Assembly: GCA_963796195.1 (NCBI GenBank)
Contig: CAWCKS010000009.1
Span: 62,001 to 126,000, forward strand
Source: CAWCKS01 sp963796195
GTDB taxonomy: Bacteria; Pseudomonadota; Alphaproteobacteria; Rhizobiales; Xanthobacteraceae
Direction of reading: 5' to 3'
Length of the DNA stretch: 64,000 nt
Shown piece by piece: positions 53,102 through 62,128 of the stretch (position 1 is its first letter; each line of letters begins with the position of its first letter). The translations under genes and the position numbers were made by a program. The notes beneath the pieces were generated by a model, which was not told where the DNA came from, did no database searches, and was given only the letters and a program-made list of their open reading frames with translations.

Positions 53102-54071
53102 CGATAGGCCGTCGCATCAGGGAGTTCCTGACGACGCGCACCGGCGTGGTGCTGTCGGCGCTGCTGCATATCCTTGTGACCGGCTGGGGCTTATTTGCGT
53201 TTGCGACGCGGCCGCTGGAAGCGCTGCCGCAGGACATCGTGCCGGTCGACGTCGTCTCCGACGACCAGCTGTCGCAGATGATGAAGGGCATCAAGACCGG
53301 CGACAAGAACGAGACCAAGCAGCAGGCTGACAAGGTTGGCGATCCCAAGCAGACCGATCCAACCGCCGGCAAGATCGACGACAAGAAGCCGCCGATCGAG
53401 CCAACCGCCGACAAGCAGTTGCCGAAGCCCGAAGACAAGCCGATCGAGAAGAAGCCCGATCCGCCGAAGCCTGTCGCCCAGGACAAGCCGAAGGACGAGC
53501 CCAAACCAGCCAAGGAAGAACCGAAGATCGATCAGATCGCCGAGAAGCTGAAGCAGCAGCAGGATCAGCAGAAAGACCCGCCGAAGCCGGAGGCCAAGCA
53601 GACGCCACAACCGCCGAAGCCGAAAGACCGGAAGTTTGATCAAGCCAAGAGTCGCGAAGCTTTGACTTGATCAACGCGATCCGACACGCCAGAGCATTAC
53701 GGGCGAACAGCTCAATCCCAAGAGTCAGATCGGCACCGAATGCCGGCCGCGCTCAAAAGTTGACGATGAGCTGGGTTGGCGCGCTGCAGAAGCGCATTTC
53801 CGATTGCTGGGCGGTGCCTGCCGGCGTCCGCGATGCCGACACCATGGAAGTTCGCATTTTGATCAGGCTGAACCCTAACGGCATGCTGCAGGCCCCGCCG
53901 GAACTGGTTGAGGCGCCGGTGAATGCTGCGGCGGGGCCCGCGTTTGCACAAAGTGCGATACGCGCCATCGAACAATGCCAACCCTATAGCTTCCTGCCTC
54001 AAGCTGAATACAAAGGCGGGTGGGACTACATGGATATGACTTTCAGCCCCAGAGACCTGTTCCACCGATGA
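53098..54071 (+). CDS. tolA: Tol-Pal system protein TolA, several frameshifts
   Basis: N-terminal membrane helix (VVLSALLHILVTGWGLFAF), then a Lys/Pro/Asp/Glu-rich spacer (about 70-185) that spans the periplasm. The frame is lost near 53655-53690; SITGEQLNPKSQIGTE follows in one frame, and after another break near 53742 the C-terminal domain LTMSWVGALQKRISDCW and RAIEQCQPYSFLP in a third. The span of 974 bases fits TolA of about 324 residues. A multi-indel stretch of about 100 bases suggests local low sequence quality. Confidence 0.85.
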
Positions 54072-55438
54072 TGCGTCGTCCGTACCCCGAATTCGTTCCG
54101 TATCGCGCCAACCAACAACATTGGCTGGACGCGCCGCGCCGCGCTCAAGCTTGGTGGCGGTCTCGTCGGCGCTCACCACGATCGGTGGGGTTGCGCGCGC
54201 GCAGACCAAGGTTCCGATCACGGGCGGCGAAATCAAGCCGATCGACATCGCAATCCCCGCCTTCGTGCCGGGCACGCCGCAGGACGGCGAAGCCGCCGAC
54301 GGGGTGACGCAGGTCATCACCAACAATCTCAAGCGCAGCGGCCTGTTCAATCCGATCGATCCCGCCGCCTACATCGAGAAGATCGCATCGATCGATGTGC
54401 CGCCGCAGTTCAACAGCTGGCGCCAGATCAACGCACAGGCGTTGGTGACCGGGTCGCATCACGCGGCAACCCGACGGCCGGCTCAAGGCGGAGTTCCGGC
54501 TGTGGGACGTGTTCTCCGGCCAGCAGCTCACCGGTCAGCAGTACTTCACCGCGGCCGAGTTCTGGCGGCGCATCGGCCATATCATTTCCGATCAGGTCTA
54601 TGAGCGGCTGACCGGCGACAAGGGCTACTTCGACAGCCGCATCGTGTTCGTCGATGAGAGCGGTCCGAAGGAGCGGCGCGTCAAGCGGCTCGCCATCATG
54701 GATCAGGACGGTGCCAATGTGCGCTATCTGACGCGCGGCGAGGACCTCGTACTGACGCCGCGCTTCTCGCCGTCGACGCAGGAAATCACGTATATGCGCT
54801 TCGGCCAGGGCGATCCGCGCGTGCTGCTGTTGAACATCGAGACTGGTCAGAGCGAAGTGGTCGGTAATTTCCCGGGCATGACGTTTGCGCCGCGCTTCTC
54901 GCCGGACGGCCAGCGCGTGATCATGAGCCTGCAGCAGGGCGGCAACGCCAATCTGTTCGTGATGGATTTGCGCTCCAAGGCGACGACGCGTCTGACCGAT
55001 ACCCCGGCGATCGATACCTCGCCATGCTTTTCGCCTGATGGCGCGAACATCTGCTTCGAGTCCGATCGCGGCGGCCATCCGCAGATCTATGTGATGCCGG
55101 CGAGCGGCGGCGCTGCGCAGCGCATCTCGTTCGGCCAGGGCACCTACTCGACGCCGGTGTGGTCACCGCGCGGCGACTTCATTGCCTTCACCAAGCAGGG
55201 TGAGAACAACTTCGCGATCGGCCTGATGAAGCCGGACGGCAAGGACGAGCGCATCCTCACGTCGGGCTTTCACAACGAAGGTCCGACCTTCGCGCCGAAC
55301 GGCCGCGTGCTGATGTTCTTCCGCGATCTCGGCCCGGGGCCGCAGCTCTATACGATCGACGTCACGGGACGCTACGAGCAGAAGGTGCCGACGCCCGGCT
55401 TCGCCTCCGATCCGGCGTGGTCGCCGCTGCTGTCGTAG
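54068..55438 (+). CDS. tolB: Tol-Pal system beta-propeller protein TolB, several frameshifts
   Basis: Periplasmic TolB of about 457 residues. The start overlaps tolA (ATGA at 54068). The N-terminal signal region RRAALKLGGGLVGA and LTTIGGVARAQTKVPITGG lie in different frames, with breaks near 54115 and 54170. A third break near 54453 separates QINAQALVTG from RITRQPDGRLKAEFRLWDVF. From there to 55438 the frame is open and shows the beta-propeller repeats (TPRFSPSTQEITYM, APRFSPDGQRVIM, SPCFSPDGANICFES, TPVWSPRGDFIAF). The total length is a multiple of three, so compensating indels are implied. Confidence 0.88.
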
Positions 55439-55766
55439 CCTCGACGGGATATCGGCCGCGCCCCACGAAATTCGTCGATCTGTCCGCACTCGCACTGACA
55501 AGGGGGCAGGCCAGAGCCGCGCTGGCGCGCACTGTCGGAAACAAGAAACCTTAACGATATCGGTTCATAAAGGAACCGAGGGCGGTTGTTCCGTCGCAAA
55601 GAAACTCGAATCTGCGTGCAGGGAGCAAATATGCAATTTTCCCGCGAATTTCGCGGATTTCCTTGCATAAGGCAGCCAGAAGTTGGGTATTGCTCGAAAT
55701 GCACCAGAAAGGTTATGTAAGCCCGAGCATCTTGAATTGAGATAAATGCCAGTTTGGATCGGTTGA
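55439..55766. other. Intergenic region after tolB
   Basis: 328 bp with no credible gene. It holds a nested palindrome: outer arms ATGCAA (55631) and TTGCAT (55663) around CCGCGAA-T-TTCGCGG (55642-55656). This may be an operator for the racemase-like gene or a folded leader. The rest is unremarkable. Confidence 0.4.
55642..55656. promoter_or_regulatory. Palindrome CCGCGAATTTCGCGG, possible operator
   Basis: Perfect 7-bp inverted repeat around one central base, framed by ATGCAA and TTGCAT arms. About 110 bases before the racemase-like gene. The binding factor is unknown. Confidence 0.4.
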
Positions 55767-56537
55767 ATGCATTCAGTTAGACGACTGGGAATTCTCGGAG
55801 GCATGAGCTGGGTCTCCAGCCTGAAATACTACGAGACAATCAACCTCGAGATACTGAAATTGACCGGCGGCACGCGGACCGCCGATCTGGTGCTGTGGAG
55901 CTTCGACACCACGCAGATCGAACCGCTGATCGCGGCGGAGGACTGGCGGGAGATCGCAAGGCACCTGCAAGACGCCATCGATCGAATGATGGCGTGCAAG
56001 GTCGAAGGGATCATCATCGCCAGCAACACGATCCATCGTGTGCTGGAACAGAACCATCTCAAGCTGCCTGTTCCATTGATCGACATTCGCGACTCCCTGC
56101 TCAATGAGTTGCGCCGGCAGAGCATCGCGCGGGTTGGCTTCGTCGGCACCTCGGCCACCATGAAGGGGGATATCTATCGGCATCTGTTCGACGGCTCGAT
56201 CGGGGTGGACGTTGTGCTGCCGCCGCAAGACCTCTGGGCCGACATCGACGACATGATTTTCAACGGGCTGTGCCGGGGCCTGCGTCGCGACGACGATCAG
56301 AAACTCGCCCGCCGTGGCATGCGCTGGTTCAAGCAGCAGGGCGTGCAACACGTCGTGCTCGGATGCACCGAGCTCAGTCGCCTTCGCATCGAGACAGCAG
56401 GCTTGGCGCTGCTCGATACCAGCGAGATTCATGCGCGCGACGCCGCGCGATGGTCGGTTGGTTCGGCCGAGGTCAAGATCCGCAGCGTCGCCGAGCGCCG
56501 GGGTCGCGAGCTGCCGCCGGCCGCGCTACGGCTTTGA
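55767..56537 (+). CDS. Aspartate/glutamate racemase family protein
   Basis: A 256-residue protein close in pattern to YgeA: LGILGGMSWVSSLKYYETIN at the start, VEGIIIASNTIHRVLEQNHL in the middle and HVVLGCTELSRLRI near residue 207. The second catalytic cysteine (GCTE) is present; at the first catalytic position (CNT in glutamate racemases, TNT in YgeA) the sequence reads SNT, so serine replaces cysteine or threonine. This asymmetric site may mean altered stereochemistry or a different reaction. Stand-alone gene, intact. Confidence 0.85.
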   Translation: MHSVRRLGILGGMSWVSSLKYYETINLEILKLTGGTRTADLVLWSFDTTQIEPLIAAEDWREIARHLQDAIDRMMACKVEGIIIASNTIHRVLEQNHLKLPVPLIDIRDSLLNELRRQSIARVGFVGTSATMKGDIYRHLFDGSIGVDVVLPPQDLWADIDDMIFNGLCRGLRRDDDQKLARRGMRWFKQQGVQHVVLGCTELSRLRIETAGLALLDTSEIHARDAARWSVGSAEVKIRSVAERRGRELPPAALRL

Positions 56538-56928
56538 TCAACGCGCTTTCGAAGCGTATGCCTAGCACAACGTTAACGGCCGATCTGCGACGGTGATCGG
56601 CATTTTTTTCTCCAGCAATGTTTTGTTCGCTAAATCTTTTCGCGCATCGCGCACGTCGATTTCACACTGCTTGCCTGTCTGGAATCGGCAAATTGCTTCA
56701 AACTGTCGCGTCAGCATAACCGGTTGTTTCATCCGGAGCCCTTAACGGCGGCCGGCAGGAATTGCCCGTCACGGCGGCATGTTGGCAATCACGCGTGCAG
56801 GTTCCCGAGGGAACCGGCTGCATCCGCGCAATTGACTGAAAAAACGAAGAAATCGGTAACGATATTGGCTCAGGAATACTTCATCCGCTGATCTTAGAAC
56901 GGGATATCGATCAGCGACTTGAGAGCCA
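56538..56928. other. Intergenic region before the GGDEF-EAL gene
   Basis: 391 bp without a gene. It contains a terminator at 56579-56609 that ends the racemase transcript. The remaining 320 bp, less GC-rich than average, presumably carry the promoter of the GGDEF-EAL gene; no clear box was found. Confidence 0.4.
56579..56609 (+). terminator. Rho-independent terminator after the racemase-like gene
   Basis: GCCGATC/GATCGGC stem with a 9-base loop followed by seven T. Confidence 0.8.
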
Positions 56929-59259
56929 ATGATGTTGCGGCGCTTCGCGCTAAACACCGTCACCTTGCCGCCGTCGATCCACGCGGCCTTGGTCGATTCG
57001 CTGTTCTCGAATCCCGCGCCAATGTTTTTCGGCGCGTTGTGTTCCGCGATCGCTGCGGTTCTGACGGCCTACAAGACCGGCAACGATCTCTTGTGGCTGA
57101 TTGCGCTCGCCATTGTCCTGATCGGCGCGTTTCGCGCGTGGCAGATGCATCAATACAAGCACAAGCCGCTGCCGATGCAGCTCTCCGCGTCGGCCGCGTG
57201 GGAGACGAAATATCAGATCGGCGCCCTGAGCTACGGCGCGATCATGGGCCTGTGGTGCTGGGTCACGATCTATCATACCAACGACCCGGTCGCTCACATG
57301 CTGGCGACCACGGTGACGGTTGCCAACTCGGCCGCCGGTGCGGGACGCACCTACGGGCGGCCATGGATCTTTCATCTTCAGATCCTGATCTCCTGTGGCC
57401 CGATGGCGCTCGCGCTCGGGCTGCGCGGTGATCCCTACTACATCAGCCTCGCCGTGCTGAACGTGCTGTTCTTCCTCGGCGTGCGGCGGATCACCCAGCT
57501 TCTGCAGAAAATCTATATCGATGCCATGCTGACCAGCGAGCGGGAGACCGCAATCGCTGCGCAGTTCGACACCGCATTGAACAACATGCCGCACGGCCTG
57601 TGCATGTTCACCGCCGATGGGGCGCTGGCCGTGGTCAACGGGCGCTTTGCCGAAATGATGCGGCTGCGCGACGATCAGGTCCATCGTGACGCCGCGGTGC
57701 GCGACATTGTTGCTGCCTGTACCGGCGCGGGGACGCTGGCTGCAGCTGATTCCGATACAATCAGCGCCGCGATCGAGGGCGCCAAGGCAGCCGAACTCTC
57801 CACGCTGGAGTCGAAGGACGTCAGCGGGCGCGCGCTGGAGTGGACGTTCCAGTCGATGGCCGACGGCGGCACCGTCGTGCTGGTGGAGGACATCACCGAG
57901 CGACGCAACGCGGAGGCGCGCATCAATCACCTCGCGCGCTTCGACGAGCTGACCGGGTTGCCCAACCGGGTCAGCTTCCAGAACGAAATCGAGCGCGAGC
58001 TCGCGGATTCGCACAACTGGTCGCACCTGTCGGCGCTGCTGTTCGTCGACCTCGATCAGTTCAAGCAGGTCAACGACACGCTCGGCCATCCGGCCGGCGA
58101 TCGCCTGTTGTGCTCGGTCGCAGCGCGCTTGCGCGAGATCATGCGGCCGGAGGACTACGTCGCGCGGTTCGGCGGCGACGAGTTCGTCGTGTTCCTGCGC
58201 AACATCCGTTCCAACGAGGATGCCGCGATGATCGCGGCGCGCATCGTCGATCGTATCAGCGAGACCTACGAGATCGATCATCACATGGTCGAGATCGGCG
58301 CCAGCATCGGCATCGCGATGACGTTGGCGGGCATCGGCCCCGATCACCTCCTGCGCAATGCCGACATGGCGCTGTACCGCGCCAAGGCCGATGGCCGCGG
58401 CACCTACTGCTTCTTCCGCGAGGAGCTCGCCGAGAGCATCGAGGCGCGCCGCTCGCTCGAGATCGACCTGCGCCACGCCATGGCGAACGAGGAGTTCGAG
58501 CTCTACTACCAGCCGCTCGTCAACCTGAAGTCGGGCCGCATCTCGACCTGCGAAACCCTGCTGCGCTGGAACCATCCGGTGCGCGGCTCGGTGTCGCCGG
58601 CCGAAATCATTCCCGTGGTCGAGGACATGGGCCTGATTGTCGACCTCGGCCGCTGGATCCTGCGCCGCGCCTGCATGGAATGCATGACCTGGCCCGAGGC
58701 GGTGAACATCGCGGTCAACTTCTCTTCGCAGCAGTTCCACCGCCGCGACGTGCTGAACGACATCCGCTACGCGCTGGAAGTCTCCGGCCTGCCGGCGCAT
58801 CGGCTCGAGGTCGAGATCACCGAATCCTCGCTGCTGCGGAACACGCCTTGGACCCGCGACGTGCTCGAGCAGTTGCGCAACGAAGGTGTGCGCATCTCGC
58901 TCGACGACTTCGGCACCGGCTACTCCAGCCTGAGCTATCTGCACAACTTCCCGCTGCAGAAGGTCAAGATCGACCGCTCGTTCCTCGAAGGTATCGACGG
59001 CGACCGCCCGCAAACGCTGCTGCGCGGCATCGCGCGGCTGAGCGCCGATCTCGGCATGTCGGTCGTGGTCGAGGGCATCGAGACCAATGAGCAGCTCGAG
59101 CTGATCTCGAAGGACGGCACCGTCACCGAGGCGCAAGGCTACCTGTTCGGCAAGCCGGTCCCGGCCGCCCAGATCCGCCCGCTGCTCCGCGCCTCGCACG
59201 CCCGCGACACCGCGCCGGTCGTGGAGATCGCCCGCGCCGCGGCGCGCTCGATCGCTTAA
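56929..59259 (+). CDS. Membrane PAS-GGDEF-EAL protein
   Basis: A 776-residue protein: five or six N-terminal membrane helices (about 30-187), a PAS domain (about 214, FDTALNNMPHGLCMFTADG), a GGDEF domain (RFGGDEFVVFLRN, about 413) and an EAL domain (about 540-760) whose motif reads ETL (CETLLRWNH), with the downstream VEITESSLL, LDDFGTGYSSL and KIDRSF motifs intact. It may both make and break c-di-GMP. ATG at 56929 after GAGAGCC. No frame break. The PAS resembles the repeats of the protein at 29109. Confidence 0.92.
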   Translation: MMLRRFALNTVTLPPSIHAALVDSLFSNPAPMFFGALCSAIAAVLTAYKTGNDLLWLIALAIVLIGAFRAWQMHQYKHKPLPMQLSASAAWETKYQIGALSYGAIMGLWCWVTIYHTNDPVAHMLATTVTVANSAAGAGRTYGRPWIFHLQILISCGPMALALGLRGDPYYISLAVLNVLFFLGVRRITQLLQKIYIDAMLTSERETAIAAQFDTALNNMPHGLCMFTADGALAVVNGRFAEMMRLRDDQVHRDAAVRDIVAACTGAGTLAAADSDTISAAIEGAKAAELSTLESKDVSGRALEWTFQSMADGGTVVLVEDITERRNAEARINHLARFDELTGLPNRVSFQNEIERELADSHNWSHLSALLFVDLDQFKQVNDTLGHPAGDRLLCSVAARLREIMRPEDYVARFGGDEFVVFLRNIRSNEDAAMIAARIVDRISETYEIDHHMVEIGASIGIAMTLAGIGPDHLLRNADMALYRAKADGRGTYCFFREELAESIEARRSLEIDLRHAMANEEFELYYQPLVNLKSGRISTCETLLRWNHPVRGSVSPAEIIPVVEDMGLIVDLGRWILRRACMECMTWPEAVNIAVNFSSQQFHRRDVLNDIRYALEVSGLPAHRLEVEITESSLLRNTPWTRDVLEQLRNEGVRISLDDFGTGYSSLSYLHNFPLQKVKIDRSFLEGIDGDRPQTLLRGIARLSADLGMSVVVEGIETNEQLELISKDGTVTEAQGYLFGKPVPAAQIRPLLRASHARDTAPVVEIARAAARSIA

Positions 59260-59413
59260 GCCTCACAGCACCAATCGGAATCCGGGGCCTGTGCTTTTTC
59301 AGCCGCGGCATCCGGCCGCGGTAAGGTTAACCCAGCCTTTGTTTTGACTTGCGTTAGGAAAACATTAACCTACATTCACGCGACGCTTGTTTTAGATGCA
59401 CTTTGGGGTTGTG

Positions 59414-60154
59414 ATGAACTCGGCTACGTCCCTGGCTTTGGCGGCGATCGAACGTGGCAGGGAACTTCTCGATCACGTTGATTATCGCCTTGCGGAGACG
59501 GCGGCCGAGCGTGAGCAGATCTATCGCTTGCGGTATCGAGCGTATTTGCAGGAAGGCGCAATCGAGCCGCGCGCGGACCAACGCGTCACGGACCGTTTCG
59601 ACGATTTGCCGAACACCTGGGTGTTCGGCGTCTACTATGACGGAGTGCTTGCAAGCTCCATTCGCGTCAGCGTCGCCACTCGGGAAATGCCGGTCTCGCC
59701 GTCGGTCGACGCTTTTTCGGACGTGCTGCAGCCGGAGCTGGCGAAGGGCAAGATCATCGTCGATCCGACGCGGTTCGTCGCCGATCCGACCCGCGCGAAG
59801 ACCCATCGTGAGCTGCCTTATCTGACCGTGCGGCTCGGTTATGTGGGTTGCGAGTATTTTGGCGCGGATATTGGCCTGGCCAGCGTGCGCGCCGACCATG
59901 CTGCGTTCTATCGCCGCGTGTTCCTGCAGGAGATGCTGGCGCCGGCACGGCTGCCTCCCGGCATGATCAAGCCGGTCTGCCTGATGGCCGCCGACTATCG
60001 TGCCGTCCGGGAGCGGATCTACCAGCGCTACCCGTATTTCCGGACCTCGCTGTTCGAGCGCCGCATGCTGTTCGAGCGCCGGCACCCCCTTGCGCTGGCG
60101 CCGGCCCTCACGCCGGAGGCGGTCGACGCCGGCCTCGCCAGGGCAAAGCGCTAA
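59414..60154 (+). CDS. FeeM-like N-acyl amino acid synthase (GNAT fold)
   Basis: A 246-residue protein of the group related to FeeM and AHL synthases: VDYRLAETAAEREQIYRLRY and RAYLQEGAI near the start, then VFGVYYDGVLASSIRVSVA, the acyl-carrier-binding core, and KIIVDPTRFVADP. FeeM-type enzymes transfer acyl chains from acyl-ACP to amino acids such as tyrosine; the acceptor here is unknown. The ATG at 59414 is preferred, with GGGG seven bases upstream; an ATG at 59396 adds six residues. It lies between the GGDEF-EAL gene and pal. Confidence 0.78.
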   Translation: MNSATSLALAAIERGRELLDHVDYRLAETAAEREQIYRLRYRAYLQEGAIEPRADQRVTDRFDDLPNTWVFGVYYDGVLASSIRVSVATREMPVSPSVDAFSDVLQPELAKGKIIVDPTRFVADPTRAKTHRELPYLTVRLGYVGCEYFGADIGLASVRADHAAFYRRVFLQEMLAPARLPPGMIKPVCLMAADYRAVRERIYQRYPYFRTSLFERRMLFERRHPLALAPALTPEAVDAGLARAKR

Positions 60155-60402
60155 TCCACCGCCAATATCCCCAATATTTCAGCATTATGAACGGGTAAAT
60201 CGCGCGTTGAGTCGCGCGTAAAATTGGCTTTTTTCACTGTCGCGCCACATTTACCCGTGATTAACTAATTCGGGCGCTTTTCGAGAATCCGGGGCATTTG
60301 AGCTATCCGTGCAACACCCCATCAAGGTTGACGGAACGTTCGCTTAACCAAGGCACGGTAGACCGGGTTAGGTCGAAAAGTCGCGAGCGTGGAGGCTCCG
60401 GA

Positions 60403-60894
60403 ATGAATATCTCGATGCGTTTCCTCCAATCCTTCAAGTTGGTCGCGGTGCTGGGCATAGCGCTGTCGATGGCCGCTTGCGCCAGCAAGAATCCGCTGGA
60501 CGGCAACGCCATGGCGAGCGCGGCGACCCCGGGCAGCCAGCAGGACTTCGTCGTCAATGTCGGCGACCGCGTGTTCTTCGAAAGCGACCAGTCCGATCTG
60601 TCGCCGCAGGCGACAGCGACCCTGGACCGCCAGATCCAGTGGCTGCAGACCTACAATCGTTACGCCTTCACCATCGAAGGCCATGCCGACGAGCGCGGCA
60701 CGCGCGAATATAACATCGCGCTCGGCGCCCGGCGCGCCCAATCGGTCCGCGCCTACATGACCTCGCACGGCATCGATCAGAGCCGGCTGCGCACGATTTC
60801 CTACGGCAAGGAGCGGCCCGTTGCTGTTTGCAACGACATCTCCTGCTGGTCACAGAACCGTCGTGCCGTCACGGTGCTGAACGCGAGCTCTTGA
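60403..60894 (+). CDS. pal: Peptidoglycan-associated lipoprotein Pal
   Basis: A 163-residue outer-membrane lipoprotein. The leader ends in the lipobox LSMAAC, followed by a short linker and an OmpA-like domain (VFFESDQSDLSPQATATLD, IEGHADERGTREYNIALG, YGKERPVAVC). Pal ties the outer membrane to peptidoglycan and to TolB. The ATG at 60403 is fixed by GGAGG eight bases upstream. It is 5 kb away from tolB here. Confidence 0.95.
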   Translation: MNISMRFLQSFKLVAVLGIALSMAACASKNPLDGNAMASAATPGSQQDFVVNVGDRVFFESDQSDLSPQATATLDRQIQWLQTYNRYAFTIEGHADERGTREYNIALGARRAQSVRAYMTSHGIDQSRLRTISYGKERPVAVCNDISCWSQNRRAVTVLNASS

Positions 60895-60924
60895 AGCCGC
60901 GATCAAGTTTCGTTGACTGAGAAA

Positions 60925-60957
60925 CAAATGCCCGGCCTCGGCCGGGCATTTGCTTTT
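60925..60957 (+). terminator. Terminator after pal
   Basis: 12-pair stem CAAATGCCCGGC/GCCGGGCATTTG with a 4-base loop, followed by CTTTTCC. Separates pal from cpoB transcription. Confidence 0.8.
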
Positions 60958-61048
60958 CCCCCTGCGGGGGCTGGCTAACTTCATATTTTCGGCGTACTCC
61001 CGCAACTATTGTGAGTTCCGGGCGACCTCCTTCCTGACGCAACCAGCG

Positions 61049-62128
61049 ATGCCCTGCACCAGCTCTTCTGCATTGAAATCCGCGCTCCTCGCTTTGCTTG
61101 TCATCGCCGCACCGCTGGCGGTGCCGACGACGCTGTACGCGCAGCAGGATAATGAAGATCCCGAGATGCGGATCGAACAACTCGAAGCGAAGCTGCGCCA
61201 GATCACCGGCCAGAACGAAGAGCTGCAGTACCGCAACCGGCAGCTCGAGGAGCAGATCAGGCAATTGCAGGCCGGGCAGGGCGGCCGCGCCAGCGTTGCC
61301 GTCGCGCCGCAAGCCCCGCCGCAGCAACCCTATCCGGCGCAGCCGACCTACCAGCAACCGGGCCCGCAGGCCGCACCGGCCTATCCGCAAGGCTCGATGC
61401 AGCAATCTCAGCCGGTGGAGCAGGCGCGCATCCAGACCGGGCCGCCGGCCGGCCGCGGCCGCGGCGACGCCTTCGACCCCTCGGCAAACCCTAACGCGCC
61501 GGGCGCACCGCGCCCGCTCGGCAGCATCGTCGGACAACCCTCGGCGCCACCAGCGCCTGATGTCGGCGCGCCGGGCGGGCGCGGCGCCGGCGAGCCGCTC
61601 GACCTCGCCAACACCAATGCGCCGCGCGGCGCTGCTCCGGGACAGCCGGCGCCACAAGGCTCTCCGCAACAGGGCTATCCGCAACAAGGCGCCACGCCAC
61701 AGCAGGCGCCTGCCGGGCCACAGCTCGCGACCCTGCCGCCGTCCAATTCGCCCCGCGACGAGTTCGACCTCGGTTACGGCTATGTCGAGCGCAAGGACTA
61801 CGCGCTGGCCGACCAGACGCTGCGCGCGTTCCTGCAGAAATATCCGAGCGACCGGCTGGTGCCCGAGGCGAATTACTGGCTTGGCGAAAGCCTCTACCAG
61901 CGGCAGCGCTACCGAGACGCCGCAGAATCCTTCCTCACCATCACCACCAGGTTCGAGAACTCCGCCAAGGCGCCGGACGCGCTGCTGCGGCTCGGGCAAT
62001 CGCTCGCGGCGCTGAAGGAGAAAGAGGCCGCCTGCGCGGCATTCGGCGAAGTGACGCGCAAGTATCCGAAGGCCTCGGCCGCGGTGAAGCAGGGCGTCGA
62101 CCGTGAGCAAAAGCGCGTCCACTGCTGA
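61049..62128 (+). CDS. cpoB: Tol-Pal system protein CpoB (YbgF)
   Basis: A 359-residue periplasmic protein: signal peptide (about 1-32), N-terminal trimeric coiled coil (MRIEQLEAKLRQITGQNEEL), a long Pro/Gln/Gly-rich linker (about 80-240) and a C-terminal TPR domain (DEFDLGYGYVERKDYALADQ, PEANYWLGESLYQRQRYRDA). CpoB coordinates peptidoglycan synthesis with Tol-Pal. The ATG at 61049 places the signal peptide at the start; upstream in-frame residues are not leader-like. Its 3' end overlaps tilS by 26 bases. Confidence 0.9.
   Translation: MPCTSSSALKSALLALLVIAAPLAVPTTLYAQQDNEDPEMRIEQLEAKLRQITGQNEELQYRNRQLEEQIRQLQAGQGGRASVAVAPQAPPQQPYPAQPTYQQPGPQAAPAYPQGSMQQSQPVEQARIQTGPPAGRGRGDAFDPSANPNAPGAPRPLGSIVGQPSAPPAPDVGAPGGRGAGEPLDLANTNAPRGAAPGQPAPQGSPQQGYPQQGATPQQAPAGPQLATLPPSNSPRDEFDLGYGYVERKDYALADQTLRAFLQKYPSDRLVPEANYWLGESLYQRQRYRDAAESFLTITTRFENSAKAPDALLRLGQSLAALKEKEAACAAFGEVTRKYPKASAAVKQGVDREQKRVHC

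Noticed and set aside
56950..59199. Long open frame on the minus strand opposite the GGDEF-EAL gene
   Set aside because: Shadow of a high-GC coding region: no recognisable domain, composition dominated by Arg, Ala, Asp and Gln, and the plus strand encodes a complete conserved protein.
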